DNA of 64,000 nt from Ornithodoros turicata (Eukaryota > Arthropoda > Arachnida > Ixodida > Argasidae): positions 1 through 64,000 of the forward strand of contig NW_026999324.1 of assembly GCF_037126465.1 (NCBI RefSeq). Direction: 5' to 3'. The notes under the pieces are model-generated. The model saw only the letters and a program-made list of their open reading frames with translations, made no database searches and was not told the DNA's origin. The position numbers and the translations under genes were made by a program. Numbering within the stretch: position 1 is the stretch's first letter; each line of letters begins with the position of its first letter. Below are positions 47,305 through 57,390 of this stretch, in pieces.

Positions 47305-47898
47305 CTCTCAGTTTCTGAGTGGCTCTCGGATGTAGCAGTCGCACCGTCGCCGCAGGGGGAAAAGGTGAGTGATTTACCGACGTTTGCGCGTTGTTTTACC
47401 GTGCTCGTGTTAAGCCTTTTCTCGCCGTACGCACATGTTTAGACCTGTTTAGTGTAGTGTTGTGTGGTGACGCTGTGGTTAGGCCTTTTCTCTTGCATGC
47501 TAGACTTGTTGAGCAGTGCTGCCATTTTAACTTGCCGCTAGTACTGTTGTTATCTGTCTTTCTCGCAGAGAGCTACGATGCTGGCACCATCTGGTGTGAT
47601 GCCTCTGCAACCGTCGTGCCCCAGTCGCCGCACCGGCGTGATTTCTTCAAGATGGTGTCGTTGATTTTCAAATAACTTTTTTCCCACTGTCTGCTTCCTT
47701 TCTATCTAGTTTTTTTTCTACAACCCAAGTTTTACATATAAAATCCACGTCAAGTATTGCATTGAGTTAGATTTTGCACAATTTAAAAATTTTAAAAATT
47801 TAAGTTAAAAAATATTTTAAGTAATTTTAAAATAATTGAAAGTAAAAAGTCCAATACTTGCCATGGATTTTCTGTGTAAAACTTGGTTGTATAAATAC
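47305..47898 (-). repeat. Right terminal inverted repeat of the large element
   Basis: This is the reverse complement of 41241-41905 with small indels. On the plus strand it contains GGGGGAAAAG|GTGAGT near 47357, a consensus-like 5' splice site pointing outwards. Confidence 0.8.
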
Positions 47899-47932
47899 TA
47901 CTGCAATGTTCCCTTCCCCACATTCCTGCCCC

Positions 47933-48005
47933 ACTCGGCCGGGTTTGAACCAGATCTTGGCTCAGCCAGTCAACACGTTAGCCTCTGAGCTAACGAGGTG
48001 GTCAG
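47933..48005 (-). repeat. tRNA-like SINE head, minus strand
   Basis: On the minus strand TTAGCTCAGAGG (A box) and GGTTCAAACCC (B box) have tRNA-like spacing, followed by GGCCGAGTGG. It is probably a SINE head or decayed tRNA-like sequence. Confidence 0.6.
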
Positions 48006-48689
48006 CCCAATACTGAAATTCCGAAATTGGCGCTGATGCTCAAACTGTATAGGCTCACACGTTGTCTGTAACTAATTTGAACGGTTGTTGAAAAGGAGTC
48101 GAAGCCACATCGCATATTGTGGTCTATGGAGGGTCAGACCGATGCTCAGTGGCGGATTTCCAAACCCGCCCATGTCGCCGCGGACTCCAGTTGACGCGGG
48201 CGTCACCGGCGCTCTGGTTGATGATAAGGCATGTAGAAGGTTTTATGCATCTTGCTTTGGGAACATGATATAATCGATTGAAGGGACGAGCCTGTAAGGG
48301 GGAGCGAACGCCTTTACTGGTCAAAGGCTGAACGTAGGAAAAGGAACTGCAGTCACGTCTCGCGCCTCTGTGGCGCAAACTAAGCGGAGAGGTTCGCGCG
48401 AGCGGGGGGAATCAAATGTTCGCATAGGACGCAATGACTTTGGTATTTCAACGCGGTCAAACAGACTTTTTCTCCCCACTTTCCATGCTGCTTTAAAGGG
48501 GCAGTAAAACAAGGTGCGCATTTCTCTGCATTATATCAGCGCAACTTATGCAGTGAAAGCTCGTTGTACTTACTATCGCTGAAATCCGAAAGGCGCTTGG
48601 ATGTGGATGACATATTCAATGCACTCTGTCGCTTTTTAGCTCCACCCTGTGATCTCACTTGACGTCATTTTGACTTGGGCTTTCCTCAC
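48006..48689. other. No gene recognised
   Basis: GGGGCAGTAAAACAAGG near 48497 and the SINE-like surroundings suggest more repeat DNA, but no ends could be defined. Confidence 0.3.
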
Positions 48690-50005
48690 CAATTATGAAT
48701 GAATGAATTTTATTCCCACTTTAAGTCGTGGTTGGAGCCTTGAAAAAAAAAGTCGCAGTAACGACTTGACGGGTTCACAGCTCCCGTACAAAATGACATT
48801 GGTAAGCGAGACGAAAAGCATCCGTGGAAGGTAAACTATAAATGCATGCAATATGAATATCTTTCTTGACACTGTCAAAATGAATCAATAGGGGGCTCGT
48901 TCAAGATGCATGGCAATATATGTGAACACTCTGTTCACCATATCTGATTCTACATCGGGGGATATGCCGAAACCTCTTGGCGCGATTATTATAAGAATAA
49001 CTATGCTCTTTGAGGTGAATTAGTGATAAGATATTATCTAAGGACGTTTTATGAGCAGTACGGTAATAACACAAAAGTTTATATCGATACGGGTTATTAA
49101 CAATAATCAGCGAGTACCGTTCAAACAAACCAGTTGTGGTGTGGTTATATGGTGGACAATCCAAAGTTCGGGGAATTTATTTTGCAACACAAGCAACCTA
49201 TGTAGGTTGGGCATTTTGGTTGTTCCCATACCAAGAAGCAGTAGTTAAAATGTGTGTACAATAATGAGTTTTAAAGTAGCATAACTCGTTTGGTTAGATG
49301 CTTACGATATCTATACAGAAAACCAAAGAATCGCGATGCCTTGGAATGCACGTCATCAATGACCAAGAAAGTAGTAGTGTAGAAGAAAAATTACGCCGAG
49401 AGTTTTGCATTTCCTACTATGTCGGCAACTGTGTTATCTATTTCAAGATTTACTGAGGGCTGAACTTGTTTTTGCGTTGAAGAAAACCGCCTTAGTTCTA
49501 CTGGCGTTAGTGTTCAAACAGTTAGGATCAGCCGAATACTTTACCCGTCCAGTACCTCATTTGCATGTGTGACTATCCCGTCAGGGTCTGAACCGTGAAA
49601 AAAGATGCTCGCATCGTCGGCATGTATGATAAAACTATATGGTATGATAAACACTAAAGAGCAAAGGACCAAATAAGCTACCTTGCGCTGCAGTGCAGAA
49701 GAGTAGCCATTAATGACAACCTTCTGATGCCTATTATCTAAATATGACGAGGACAGCGGAAAGTGTCGGGCCCCGGATTCCACAACGCGACAGTTTTAGT
49801 AATAGTATCCTGTGTGAAAACGAATCAATGCTTTGCTGAAATCAATAAAAATTCCCAGAGTATTGAGTTTCTTTTCAGTGTTTTATTAGTACGGTTCCTT
49901 TCTGTACTAAAACAGCCAGCTCAGTCTATCTGTTCTTTCGGAAACCGAACTGCCATTATAATCAAGGGTTCCACGAATGATTTTACTTCACTTACGGAAA
50001 TTGAC
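48690..50005 (-). mobile_element. 5'-truncated non-LTR retrotransposon (LINE), minus strand
   Basis: On the minus strand GIFIDFSKA (about 49850), SYLDNRHQKVVINGYSSALQ (49725) and PYSFIIHADDASIFFHGSD (49640) are RT blocks; the catalytic box is HADD in place of YADD. Further on, SLDNILSLIHLKEHSYSYNN (49060) and KRFRHIPRCRIRYGEQS (48980) form the C-terminal tail. The 3' end carries an ATTC repeat tail (48693-48706 on the plus strand ATGAATGAATGAAT). Frames are broken. It is a different copy, and probably a different family, from the LINE at 33.9 kb. Confidence 0.85.
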
Positions 50006-50261
50006 TAGATGAATGTTAATGATATTACATTCAAGCCCTAAACGGTTCAAACATCAAACTGGAAAAGAAATGCATTCAATTTAGCTATCACACTTGCACC
50101 ACGTTTTCTAGCACGCAGAACACGCAAGCGCGAATGAATATACGGCGCTACAGTTCCCGAATCTCAGGTAAGCGATGGGTCGTCGTCTTGGTCACCTTCG
50201 AATGGTTCGGACGACTGGGCTGACGTACTTTGTATTGAACCCACGCGGCATCGCGTCACCA

Positions 50262-50470
50262 CCTCGCGTGGCTCAGTGGTTAGTGTGCTGCCCATGTGAC
50301 GTTGTATCTGAGAGGTACCCGGGTGGGAATCGCGCCAGCCCAACTATTGACGTTCGCCTCGGCATGGGCGCTTAGTATTGTTTAGTCGAGCCGGAGATGT
50401 CAGAGATGTCATGACGCTGAATTTCAGAACGACGGAGGGCGAAATGTACTTCTACAGAAGCAAACGGACC
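50262..50470 (+). repeat. tRNA-derived SINE
   Basis: CGTGGCTCAGTGGTTAGTGTGC is a tRNA-like D arm with an A box, and GGTGGGAATCGCGCC is a decayed B box about 40 bases on. A non-tRNA body follows. Confidence 0.55.
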
Positions 50471-51024
50471 AATCCGCCTCACAGCTGATAATGAAGTCTG
50501 TTTATTGGCTGGAAATTTTAAACGTCACGTCCCTCCATAGCGTAGAACTCATCCGGACTGCAAAAGACCACGTAGTCTTGTGGCGTATGCGTGGTGGAGG
50601 GAAGCGTGCGGGTTACTCATGTTTGAAAGCATTTATATATGTCACTGAGCAGGCAGGAGCTGCTTGGGTATACTGCTTGTACGCGGTGGCCTTGGGAGAG
50701 AGAAATGTTTGGGATCACCTCGCAACCTTCCTGTTTCGGATTAATTCCATCCTAATACAAATAGAATAAAATGAAAGACTGAAATACAGATAGCAACTAT
50801 TTCACTGAACTCTCACACTACTCCGTTACTTGAAGGTGTGGCGGCATTGCCAGTGCCATCACATCAAGGCGCGAATAATAAATAGCCTTGCCTCGCTCAG
50901 CCCGAGCTCTCGCTCTGACCTGACCTGGTCTCGTTAGTGTTCAGTAGCACTACAAAGGTGCTAGTGGCCATCTTCAAGTTCGTTCAGTTCCTAATTTCAT
51001 TTTGAAATGCAAAAATGTTGCCTA
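50471..51024. other. No recognised gene
   Basis: A plus frame at 50491-50769 carries no motif. It was checked for the missing zinc-binding exon without success. Confidence 0.35.
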
Positions 51025-52824
51025 CACTCTAAACCCAGTGACGGATAGCTGCCGTGTGATCAACTGGCACATTTTTTTTTAAATGTGCCAGATGTCTTCA
51101 AGGGGCACGCGGTGCCTGCGAGAGCTGCGGGTGCCATATGCTCCCTGAAGCAACCGGTACGATAACCCTGCTGACGCCAGGTGCCACAGTGTACCCGGAC
51201 GTATCGAAGGGTTACTTGTACCCACTAATACGCGAAAACACATTACGCCCTCTCGAGTTCCCTAACAGAAAAATGACCTCCACGCTTCGCAAAAAAAGAA
51301 AAAGCAGAAAATGCTCCAAGCACATCGAACATGAAACACCAATTTTATTGGCTTGCACATACCTTAAATTGCATCCAGTACATAATCGTTTGCCGAATGG
51401 AAAGCATACACGGTTCACTAATCCAACACACACATATGGAGCACACGTTGCACGGGCACACAACCCATCCGATGATCCGATGCACCAGGCAGTCCTCCAA
51501 ATGCCAAACACACAATCCCGAAACTTCGAACACGGAACACGACAGTTCCTCAAACGAAATGGCCGAGGAACAATTGTCCAACAAGTGGCAACAGACACCA
51601 ATTCCATGTGAGAAGCAGTTGCAATCTTGAACGCGTATGTGTGACCGTTGAGACAGGAACAACCTGTAAAGACACCGAAGTGAATATTACGCTGGTATTG
51701 TTCCAACGTTAATGCTGGAATGGTATTCCATTTTGTAACTCACCTCCTCGCAATCGATACAGTCGCACGGTCACCTATAACGAAAGGAAAGAAGGTTAGC
51801 TTTGCTCAATGGTAGAGCCCTGGACCGGTAATCCAGAAGTTGTGGGTTCGATCCCTACAGCTGGCTAACCTTTTCAGTGACTTTCATCTTTCGTCGTTGA
51901 TTTCTTAGGCAATTTGAGGCTTTGTTTGTATCTGTCCCTTCTATGTTGTTCCAGCCTCAGAACATCAGTTTATCTCTTGTTCAACAGGTGCCGCTTGCGT
52001 CGATTTCCGTCGTATGAATGTGTGTATCAGTGAGCAAAAATGTAAGAGTGAAAGGAGGATGAGTGAGAGAGAGTGGCTGGTTTGTCGTCCCTTCAGATGA
52101 CGCACCCCGAAAGTCGCTGGAGAGGCGTGTTAGCTTAGCTCAATTGGTAGAGCCCTGGACCGGTAATCCAGAAGATGTGGGTTCGATCTCTACAGCTGGC
52201 TAACCTTTTCAGTGACTTTCATCTTTCGACTATTAACCTCGCTTGTAATGTACATCGTCGCTTCACCGATGCAGTCGATCCTCTCCTGCCGCCATTTGCA
52301 ATGCGTCCACCGTCTGCAACAGAATGTACTTCGATTGTCAAACAAGAGTGAAACGCAGGCGTCGTACGATGCATCACAGCTAGGTTGACTTACCCTGAGT
52401 AAACATTAGACCTGTACTTAAAAAGCAAGGTGTCATCCTTCTCAAGGCGAGGTTGCAACGCAGACAGCGGGCGGGAAGGAACGTACTGCGGGAGAATACG
52501 TTTTGCCATGTCACTCCTCACCGGAGGAGCGTGGGGCAACGTAGTACGCTCCATCGAAGTCACGCATATTCAGCCGGCACACGCATTATTCAACAAGCAC
52601 ACTAGTACGAGGTTCCTGGTGGCACACAGATTATTCAAAGGGCCACAAAGCCGTTTCATACCGACGTGACGGCTTTGTACCTGCTGAAAATTTGGCGATG
52701 AGGTTCGCTGTGCTTGCTATTTGATTACCGTTACGGCTGTTTCCAGACGGTTACGGCTGTGTACCCGCTGCACTTTCTGAGGGAGCTTTTTTACTGGCAC
52801 ATGTCCGTCACAGGATTTAGAGTG
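51025..52824. mobile_element. 1.8-kb DNA element with CACTCTAAAyCC-type termini and TA flanks
   Basis: The left end CACTCTAAACCCAGTGACGGA (51025) and the reverse complement of the right end CACTCTAAATCCTGTGACGGA (52824) differ at two of 21 positions. Both are flanked by TA (51023-51024, 52825-52826), as in Tc1/mariner insertions. A TGGCACATTT/TGTGCCAGT block also lies just inside each end. No transposase is seen. A SINE pair is nested at 51.79-52.23 kb. A 157-codon frame (51138-51611) has no motif. Confidence 0.65.
51790..52232 (+). repeat. Dimeric tRNA-Thr-like SINE arrangement
   Basis: Two tRNA-like modules (51795-51866 and 52129-52201) lie in direct orientation, separated by a 260-base linker. 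Both have a 7-bp acceptor stem, a CTGGA/TCCAG anticodon stem around GGT, and a B box GGTTCGATC. Both are followed by CTTTTCAGTGACTTTCATCT. The same linker is attached to the unit at 640-960, so it belongs to the element. The first copy lacks one base in the D loop. Confidence 0.8.
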
Positions 52825-53016
52825 TAGAGCTTGCAGAGTCCTGTCTGGGTCAGGCAAGGTGTGTCTAGTGAAGTGAAATTGCTGGCGGAACTGCAACGGC
52901 TGTCTCTGCCGGGGGCGTTCTAGTACAGAAATATGTGATTATTCGATTGTGGTCGATAGAGTATCATGATATCTTCATTGTGTCCTTCATTGTTTAAGTG
53001 TGCTGACTTGTTTCAG

Positions 53017-53135
53017 CCAGGTACGAAAGATAAAACAGGACCCTGTGGAGGACGTTTGCTGCCCAACATCTACTACGACCCTCCCTTTTCCTACCTAGCT
53101 ATTACACAATTTATGTGGCCCGAAACCCTGGCCAG
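53017..53135 (+). CDS. Exon: C-terminal end of the M12B-like domain
   Basis: A branch-point-like GCTGAC and TTGTTTCAG precede it, and GCCAG|GTACGT follows. The 119 bases enter in phase 0 and leave in phase 2. They read PGTKDKTGPCGGRLLPNIYY, then DPPFSYLAITQFMWPETLAR. In M12B proteases the segment after HExxHxxGxxHD has a Cys, a short strand and an FSxCS..QF helix; the layout here is similar, but the first Cys of that helix is Tyr. The upstream zinc exon is not seen. Confidence 0.6.
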
Positions 53136-53267
53136 GTACGTCTTTTATGCGGGAATACGTCAAATCAGTGGAATATACACTAAGTACACACTTATACACA
53201 TAAGAGGACATGCGTAGAAAAGCTTGCCGTGGGGTCATGACGACGAGCATGACCTTATAGGTAGTGA

Positions 53268-53871
53268 TGAGTGCGGGCACGAAAGTTCGTACCGCTCACT
53301 TACCGCAACCGCACACGACCGCAACCGCAAAACCCGCTCCGTACCCGAACATCCCAACGCCTATCCGCATACCAGCGATATACCCGCAGCCCAATGCGTA
53401 CTCATATATGAATTATATGCCACATGATCGTGACGGCACGAAATGATTTATTGATACTGAGGACAATGTCCTTCCTTTAGCGAGCCATTTTTCCAACGCG
53501 TACGCTGTGGCCACTGCGGACATGGTTGCCAGCTTACTGATGCGAAGTGTACCAGTCTTGGTGTCGAAAGATAGCCGAAGTTAGCCCTATGTGGCAAACA
53601 ATAACAACAACTTTATTTTGAGATGATGAATTGGATGTGGAACGTCTTGTAAAGTATTTGGGCCAAATGTTCGAATGAATCGGGTCATACACCCCAATCC
53701 AACGGGTTGGTTCTGCGCCTGCTGCTACTGCGGGTATACCTCCGTAATCCGCTGAGGCAGTGCGAGTCTACCGGCACCTTGCCCGCAACCCGCGATGACA
53801 CGGAATTGTGTACTCGAAAAGACAAACTTGCGCGGGTACCCGCGGCTATCCGCGGGTTTACCCGCACTGCA
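53268..53871. repeat. ACCCGC-rich repeat with AGTGCGGG(C/T)A ends
   Basis: Words such as TACCCGC, CCGCAACCGC and GCGGGTACCCGCGG are dense near both sides (53268-53400 and 53700-53871), and the outer borders AGTGCGGGCA and TACCCGCACT are inverted. This suggests a non-autonomous element with subterminal repeats; target duplication not found. Confidence 0.45.
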
Positions 53872-54427
53872 GTCATCTTTCCTAATAAGCACAACGACAA
53901 GGACGCGACGTAACAACACAACGCCAGCCTGTGTTGTGTAGTTACATACATCATTGTACTTGTTACAAAGAAGTTGTTGTGTTTCGTTGTAAAAAACTGT
54001 TTTCTGAACGCAATGCGGGCGTTACGAATACGTATCCGTAACGCATGCATTGCCTTCAGCAAAGATATTTCAACTTTGAACTCCAATTGGCCATGCAATG
54101 GGAGCACGAACTGCTTCTTGAATAGGTTCATTGATTTTCAGTCCAATGTGTGGCAAAAGCACAACTGATCGAAAATTTGATCCAATTGAAAATTTTCTAA
54201 TTGGACCCTTTACTTTTTTTCGACTGGGACGATTATCCGAACTGTACTACCAGCATGCTCTGGTATGATGCACCTCCTTAATTTCATCACAAGGAATATA
54301 GCGTTTTTGAAACACAGCTGTTACACCCTTGTCTTGTGGCTTACACAGTGCGACTTCCGGTATACACTTCCTTAAAACTTTTCTTTTTTGGCAAGGTAAG
54401 ACGTCCCGTAATAATGCGGTTCCCAAT
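53872..54427. other. No gene recognised; putative intron
   Basis: GTTACGAATACGTATCCGTAAC near 54022 is a 22-base near-perfect palindrome. Nothing else stands out. Confidence 0.35.
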
Positions 54428-54496
54428 GTTTCGCTCTACTTGGAGTTCGTCAGCCTGGCGCTGCGCCAGGCTAACGAGCTCCAAGTAGAGCGAAAC
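54428..54496. repeat. Near-perfect 34-bp-stem hairpin
   Basis: GTTTCGCTCTACTTGGAG is followed by (T/C)TCGT(C/T)AGCCTGGCGC, then the reverse complement of both with almost no loop. Only two positions differ, and both can form G-U pairs in RNA. Confidence 0.8.
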
Positions 54497-54575
54497 AGCT
54501 GTCCTTGGCTGGGAGTGCACGATCAAATTGTAAACATATGCTCAATGTGCAGCTACAGAGCTACGGCTATTTTTT

Positions 54576-54576
<1 letters not shown>

Positions 54577-54617
<41 letters not shown>
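54577..54617. repeat. (TA)n microsatellite
   Basis: An uninterrupted TA run of about 40 bases directly precedes the Penelope-like element. Confidence 0.9.
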
Positions 54618-54619
<2 letters not shown>

Positions 54620-54649
54620 TGAAAAGTTGGAGTTGGATCGGACGGCTAC

Positions 54650-56446
54650 GTAATTATAGTTGAAATAAATGGGAGACAGAAGACGAAAGTAGGGGAAGTA
54701 ACAAAAAAGGGGTTTATTAAAACTTAAAAATCATAAAAGTGGAATAGCAGCAGAGCGTGCATTTAAGAATCAACCCGATCAGGGTTATGATACGTCTGTC
54801 CTCACGGAGCTCCTGAATCTGATCCTAACATGCAATAACTTTGAATTTGACGACAAACACTACATACAGGTCAATGGTACAGCAATGGGAACAAAAATGG
54901 CCCCTAACTATGCAAATATCTTCATGGCATCCTTGGAAGAACCGTTCCTCAGAAACTGTGCACTGAAGCCACTCCTATATAAGCGATTCCTAGATGATAT
55001 ATTCATTATTTGGCCCCACTCCGAATGCGACCTTCAGTTGTTTGTTAACGACTTTAACCAAGTACATCCCAGTATTGAATTTACATTCAATTACTCCTCC
55101 TCAGCTGTTAATTTTCTGGATGTGGAAGTTAAACTACATAATGGAATCATAACCACCAGTCTGTATCGCAAGCCTACCGACTCCCAACAATATCTATCGT
55201 TCCAGAGTTGCCACCCCAGGCACACTAAGCTAGCTATCCCTTATAGTCAAGCACTGCGTTACCGGAGAATATGTTCTAACGATGATGAACTAGACAATCA
55301 TCTTGAGAGCCTTGAAGAAACTTTCGCAGATAGAAAATATCCTAATCAGGTCGTAAAAGATGCCATAGCCAGAGCTAGATCAACCGATCGAGAGAACCTA
55401 TTCCAAACACAGCCCCGAGCCGATAAGAATTCTTCGGTAAACCTCACTATTAGCTTCAACGGTTATGCCCCGGACGTAAACCGTATACTTAAACGGCACT
55501 ATGCAATCATCACCCAATCTGATCGTATGAGTCAGGTGTTTCCGGAACCACCCCGCGTTACTTATCGTCGAGCAAGGAACATCCAAGACAGACTTGCGAA
55601 CGCCAAGTTAAACAAGTGCTCGGAACACAACGGTTGTCAACCATGCAACGGACGCAGATGCCAGATCTGTAAATTAATGCAAACTGCTACCAGAGTAGAA
55701 AGCACAAATTCCAACTATCGCACAAAAATTAATGGTCTATTTAACTGCAACTCTTCTAACATCCTTTATCTCCTTCAATGTAATGAGTGCAAGGCCCAAT
55801 ATATCGGTCAAACAGCTACATCCTTCCGAATCCGATTCAACAACCACAGGTCCGACGTATCAAAGAAACCTAATCTGCCACTGTCTCGACATTTTAGTAA
55901 ACCCGGCCACTCAATTAACGGCATAGCCATTTTCGTTCTGCAATCGGGTTTTCCATCCCAACGCCTTAGAGAACAAAGAGAATCGTTCCTGATCTACAAA
56001 TTTAAAAGCCAGATCAACGAGGACCCCGGCGTCCTCTCAACAGTTCGCAACCTAAATTCCTAATTCTCTCAGAATACATACACTCTTTTGTATCTCTTTC
56101 AGACTCCCCGGTTGGTCACCCCAGGAAATCATTGCCCTCCGGCTAAGAACTTGACTGCCTATGATTCATTGTACCCTTTACCTTTGTTTGACAAAGCACG
56201 TGTGCTGCCCTCTCTCCTTGTACATATTCCCCTCTCATTCTTTGCAATTGTCTTGCGTCACCATAGTATCCCATTCCTGTTGAAGACAGCGCTGCTGTCG
56301 AAACGTCGAATACCCCCTCTTAGTTTTTAATAAAGTCCCCCTTTTATTCCTTATCCTGTAGAAGCACCGTCTCCACTTCTGATCTTTATTGAATACCTTT
56401 ATTTTTCGTGGTCAACCGCATTCGTTTATTTCAACTATATATGCAA
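54650..56446 (+). mobile_element. Penelope-like retroelement, 5' truncated, in TA-rich DNA
   Basis: TATAGTTGAAATAAA at about 54655 is the exact reverse complement of TTTATTTCAACTATA at about 56429-56443. An inner pair, GGGGTTTATTAAAACTTA and TTAGTTTTTAATAAAGTCCCC, extends the match. Inverted flanking repeats of this kind are seen in Penelope-like elements. Both sides abut TA microsatellites, a known target preference of the group. The coding part has RT and a GIY-YIG endonuclease. Confidence 0.8.
54753..56063 (+). CDS. Penelope-like polymerase: RT C-terminal part plus GIY-YIG endonuclease
   Basis: An uninterrupted frame of about 436 codons starts within the RT (GYDTSVLTELLNLIL) without a proper start and ends at TAA (56061-56063). 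RT blocks include GTAMGTKMAPNYANIFMASL and LYKRFLDDIFIIW, with the FLDD catalytic box, then VNFLDVEV and the YRKPTDS motif. The Cys-rich linker CSEHNGCQPCNGRRCQIC comes next. The GIY-YIG domain is NILYLLQCNECKAQYIGQTA with the following R and H residues. The intact frame suggests a recent insertion. The 5' half of the RT is missing, so it cannot move by itself. Confidence 0.92.
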   Translation, partial: ERAFKNQPDQGYDTSVLTELLNLILTCNNFEFDDKHYIQVNGTAMGTKMAPNYANIFMASLEEPFLRNCALKPLLYKRFLDDIFIIWPHSECDLQLFVNDFNQVHPSIEFTFNYSSSAVNFLDVEVKLHNGIITTSLYRKPTDSQQYLSFQSCHPRHTKLAIPYSQALRYRRICSNDDELDNHLESLEETFADRKYPNQVVKDAIARARSTDRENLFQTQPRADKNSSVNLTISFNGYAPDVNRILKRHYAIITQSDRMSQVFPEPPRVTYRRARNIQDRLANAKLNKCSEHNGCQPCNGRRCQICKLMQTATRVESTNSNYRTKINGLFNCNSSNILYLLQCNECKAQYIGQTATSFRIRFNNHRSDVSKKPNLPLSRHFSKPGHSINGIAIFVLQSGFPSQRLREQRESFLIYKFKSQINEDPGVLSTVRNLNS

Positions 56447-57292
56447 TATATGCAACTATATATATGCAATATATATATGTATATGCGATAGGCATGCTAC
56501 TTTCACTATTCTCTCTGGGCCGGCGACGTTCTTGGCCATATGTTGCTCAACCGTCAAACGACTAATTACCTAAGAATCGTTGAACAAGCTGCGAAGCTGT
56601 CCCAAAAGAGAACATCTGTTCCTTACGGCGACATGATATCGTTACCATTTTGATAAAGAATCCGTTCGGTACATAGTCCGCGAAAAATTTGTGGAGGAAC
56701 ACCTTTTTTTCTTGATTCTGTTCATTGCGCATCTTAGGAGACGCGTCTTTTCTTCACCCCCAGTGTGAGAGGGTGGAGGAGCACAGTACCGCCTCATGCA
56801 TCGAAGATGAGCTTTAACTTGCAGAAATAAAACAAAAGCGTGTGTATGGGTGACTCTATCTGAACTGCCCTTACCTTGGGTTGCATTTTCTGTTTTCTGA
56901 TAATATTTTTTCCAGGACGCAAGAGGCGACAGTGTGGTCTTTCTTCCTCTCACATTGGGGAAAGAAAGAAAGACGGGTCTCCGAAGATCCGAAATGAACA
57001 AAATAAAGAAAAGTCAACGTACAGGTGGACGCATCATCACAGTATCATGCGCGCAGGAAGAATTTGAAAATATTTGAGAAGGAAGAAAACACACACAAAA
57101 TGCACAAAAATATTCCGCTACGCTAAACATTTCGGGATTGCCGTTGTTTTCAAGTCATTTTCTTCAGCAAGACGCTCTAAATGTACGTGAAAGTATTGTA
57201 CGCTTGCAGCAGTTGGAGATTGCCGCATGTGCGCCACGAAGTCTCAGAGGCAGTCAATAAGCTCACATGACCATATGACTCTCGTTTTGCAG
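56064..57292. other. PLE 3' end, TA-rich repeats and putative intron
   Basis: Up to 56446 this is the Penelope-like 3' region. TATATGCAATATATGCAAC-type repeats occupy 56438-56485. No gene is recognised further on. Confidence 0.5.
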
Positions 57293-57364
57293 GATAGCGA
57301 ACACGAGTGAATGCGATGTCATGCATCTTGATCAATGCTACCAACATCTCATCCCTGCATATAA
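57293..57364 (+). CDS. Exon: Cys-containing block after the protease-like domain
   Basis: Bordered by CTCGTTTTGCAG and ATAA|GTAAGG, this 72-base block enters and leaves in phase 2, fitting both neighbours exactly. It reads IANTSECDVMHLDQCYQHLI and ends PAY. It contains two Cys and a possible N-glycosylation site. In M12B proteins a Cys at this place closes the catalytic domain. Confidence 0.6.
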
Positions 57365-57390
57365 GTAAGGGTCACCTTTCATAATGGCTT

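Larger units (their letters stand above)
41241..47898. mobile_element. 6.65-kb non-autonomous element with ~600-bp terminal inverted repeats
   Basis: The left end (41241-41905) and the right end (47305-47898) are inverted copies of each other. Matching landmarks include ACAACCCAAGTTTTACA, TCTATCTAGTTTTTTTTCTA, the AATCAACGACGCCA block, the GGCATGCGAGAGAAAAGG block and the GGATGGAGCAGTCGCACC-type block. Outer tips are TATACAACC. The inside holds two ~930-bp direct repeats, three ~640-690-bp diverged repeats and no recognisable transposase. A solo terminal copy sits at 27.17-28.03 kb. A TA duplication is possible but not distinct from the tips. It occupies the gap in the protease-like gene model. 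Confidence 0.8.

Noticed and set aside
51138..51611. 157-codon open frame as a gene
   Set aside because: It lies in a DNA element, overlaps long frames on the other strand and contains no motif.
52129..52201. A functional tRNA-Thr(GGT) gene
   Set aside because: It folds well, but the same module occurs in several places with an identical non-tRNA tail and linker, the base before the anticodon is C instead of T, and the acceptor has two G-T pairs. It fits a SINE head better.
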